In this document: piece by piece, positions 62,611-64,000 of the stretch
Layout: every line of letters begins with the position of its first letter
How positions within the stretch are numbered: position 1 is the first letter of the stretch
Assembly (NCBI GenBank): GCA_019510125.1
Contig: JAEKKX010000010.1
Location: 57,280 to 121,279, forward strand
Reading direction: 5' to 3'
Length of the DNA: 64,000 nucleotides
Source of the DNA: Lysobacterales bacterium
GTDB lineage: Bacteria; Pseudomonadota; Gammaproteobacteria; Xanthomonadales; Xanthomonadaceae
Position numbers and translations under genes: made by a program
The notes under the pieces: model-generated
Database searches by the model: none
What the model was told of the DNA's origin: nothing
Seen by the model: the letters and a program-made list of their open reading frames with translations, nothing else

Positions 62611-64000
62611 ATGGTCGCCGTGCGCGCGCCCGCGACGCCGCCACCCCCGCCGCCGCCGCCGCCGTGGATCCGGCACGCCGTGCGCGACGTGCTCGAACGC
62701 ACGCCGCACTTCGCCTCGCTGCCGCCCGGCGATCGCCAGGCGCTGGCGCAGGCGATGGTCAAGGTGTCGACGCTCGCCGCCGAACTCATCGCCGAGGAAG
62801 GCCAGGCCGAGGGCGAGATCGAGCGGCGCACGCCGTCGCGGCCCGCGCCGCCGCTCGCCAGCGCGCAGTCCGCGCAGCCGGACTTCGGCGAGGCCGCCGG
62901 GCGCGTGGCCGGGATCACCCGCAACGTGCTCAACGCGGTGTCTTTCCCGCGCTTCGTCACCGACCTCATCAACGGCGTGTTCAAGGCGATGATCGATGCC
63001 AACCAGCAGCAGATGAACCAGTACGTGCAACTGCTGAACGCGGTGTCGGCCTCGGCCGAGGGCTTCGAGCGCAGCCAGTTCGGCCTGGTCCAGGTGCGGC
63101 AGTGGGTGGCCGACCACTTCCCCGAGTCGATCGAATACGACCAGCCCGACGCCGACGAACTCCCGCAGCCGGGCGACCGGCTCGATCCCGAGGAAATGGC
63201 CGACCTGCAGCGCGAACTGGAGAACATCAAGCTGCGCCTGAAGCCCGGCGCCTCGATGCCCGACGCCGACCAGATCCGCGGCACCCTGGGCATCCCGCCC
63301 GAGGAGCCGGTGGGCGCGTCCAATCCCGAGCAACTGGTGCCGCTGGCGCGCCGCTACCTCGCGCGCCAGCGCCAGCAGCAGTTGGCGACGATGGTGATGC
63401 TGGGGATGCAGCGCATCGTCATCGACAGCGGCAGGATCAACGCCTCGATGCGCTTCCACATCGACACCCGCAGCGCGGCGACCGAGGACAAGGGCAGCGA
63501 GTTCGGGGTCAAGAACCGGGTCAAGGCCAGCGGCAGCTTCGGCGTCGGGCCGTGGGGCGCCAGCGCCGAGGTCGAGAACACGATCAGCTACGTCTCCACC
63601 GAGCGCAGCCAGCGCACCGAGGAGATCAACACCGATCTCGAGCTCAATTCGTCGGTCGAACTGAATTTCCACACCGACTACCTGCCGCTGAACCAGATGG
63701 CCGCGCAGGCGCAGGCCGACCGGATCCGCAACGCCACGCTCAACCCGGCCGCGGAGATCCCCGATCCGTCCGCGGCGCGCAACGCGCGGCTGCAGGCGCA
63801 GCTCACGTCCGAGCGCGAGCGCCGCAGCGGGATCGACAGCGCGGTCGCGGAAGGCGCGCGGCCGCTGCCGCCGAGTCCGCCCGCGCCGACGCCGCCTGCG
63901 CGCACCCCCGGTCCCGCGCCGGGACCCGCGCCCGCGTCCGGTCCTGCGCCCGCCCCGGCACGCGCGCCCGGGCCGGCGCCAGCGCCCGGTCCCGCACCTG
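62611..64000 (+). CDS. Family A paralogue 4 (unrecognised), truncated by window end
   Basis: ATG 62611, 1 nt after the previous stop; open to the window edge (over 460 codons). Poly-Pro N-terminus, then VRDVLERTPHFASLPPGDRQ, VSFPRFVTDLINGVFKAMID, MNQYVQLLNAVSASAEG, RQQQLATMVMLGMQRIVIDS, INASMRFHIDTRSA, and VELNFHTDYLPLNQM. An extended GPAPAPG-type repeat tail begins about 63870. Most divergent of the four. Confidence 0.82.
   Translation, partial: MVAVRAPATPPPPPPPPPWIRHAVRDVLERTPHFASLPPGDRQALAQAMVKVSTLAAELIAEEGQAEGEIERRTPSRPAPPLASAQSAQPDFGEAAGRVAGITRNVLNAVSFPRFVTDLINGVFKAMIDANQQQMNQYVQLLNAVSASAEGFERSQFGLVQVRQWVADHFPESIEYDQPDADELPQPGDRLDPEEMADLQRELENIKLRLKPGASMPDADQIRGTLGIPPEEPVGASNPEQLVPLARRYLARQRQQQLATMVMLGMQRIVIDSGRINASMRFHIDTRSAATEDKGSEFGVKNRVKASGSFGVGPWGASAEVENTISYVSTERSQRTEEINTDLELNSSVELNFHTDYLPLNQMAAQAQADRIRNATLNPAAEIPDPSAARNARLQAQLTSERERRSGIDSAVAEGARPLPPSPPAPTPPARTPGPAPGPAPASGPAPAPARAPGPAPAPGPAP

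Noticed and set aside
59022..63323. Minus-strand open frame of 1433 codons
   Set aside because: Antisense to the family A and B genes, which show shared motifs and consistent start/stop coupling.
1..64000. tRNA, rRNA or riboswitch
   Set aside because: I inspected the intergenic regions for cloverleaf ends and known leader motifs and saw none; a covariance-model scan would be decisive.
1..64000. T4SS structural (vir) genes next to the effectors
   Set aside because: None recognised in the window; the apparatus, if present, is elsewhere.

Overview
The window is very GC-rich chromosomal DNA of a gamma-proteobacterium in the Xanthomonadaceae/Lysobacteraceae (Lysobacter, Luteimonas or a relative). 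The evidence is the conserved blocks (M23 peptidase / tyrS; lptM-dapF-DUF484-xerC; hslVU; ubiE), two proteins ending in the Gln-rich C-terminal domain used as a type IV secretion signal in Xanthomonadales (XVIPCD), integron attC sites of the Xanthomonas type, and palindromic repeats typical of the group. The genus is an inference.

Layout. 1-9.2 kb: housekeeping genes (partial M23 endopeptidase, tyrS, S9 oligopeptidase, lptM/lppL, dapF, DUF484), interrupted by a DUF2235 (Tle1-like) lipase effector with an XVIPCD tail. 9.2-9.7 kb: a small AT-rich insertion with a P-loop gene, then xerC. 10.7-13.9 kb: ECF sigma factor, anti-sigma-like membrane protein, subtilase and small secreted protein. 14.1-16.3 kb: hslVU behind a sigma-32-like promoter. 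16.4-19.3 kb: an effector/immunity island, with a HExxH metallopeptidase-XVIPCD protein between two paralogous lipoproteins. 19.3-21.9 kb: SDR-DoxX fusion, DUF2269 protein, ubiE. 22-29 kb: a minus-strand operon (thermostable-hemolysin-like protein, AMP-ligase, TenA-like protein, SDR, TPR protein, response regulator, sensor kinase); the kinase 3' end has been tandemly duplicated as a pseudogene. 29.3-34 kb: an ECF42-type sigma factor with its YCII/DUF1428/SRPBCC/VOC regulon and a matching promoter. 36-38.2 kb: an integrase-less integron cassette array (CALIN) with three attC sites and one decayed cassette gene. 38.5-44.5 kb: SDR, universal stress protein, MgtC/DUF4010 protein, two L,D-transpeptidases and an XRE regulator.

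44.8-64 kb (continuing past the window) is the most novel part. A SARP/BTAD-type activator, unusual in Gram-negatives, is followed by four 11-bp-spaced direct repeats of the kind SARPs bind, and then by a same-strand operon of at least 11 genes. It encodes a 1907-residue multi-enzyme protein (trypsin-like, amidase, amidase, trypsin-like, papain-like, joined by recurring AQG(L/F) linkers), a second subtilase, four paralogues of an unrecognised family (A), two of another (B), and several orphan proteins. None of the enzymes has a Sec signal. I read this as a SARP-controlled, multi-component lytic or proteolytic apparatus of unknown mechanism. This is the best candidate for an undescribed system here.
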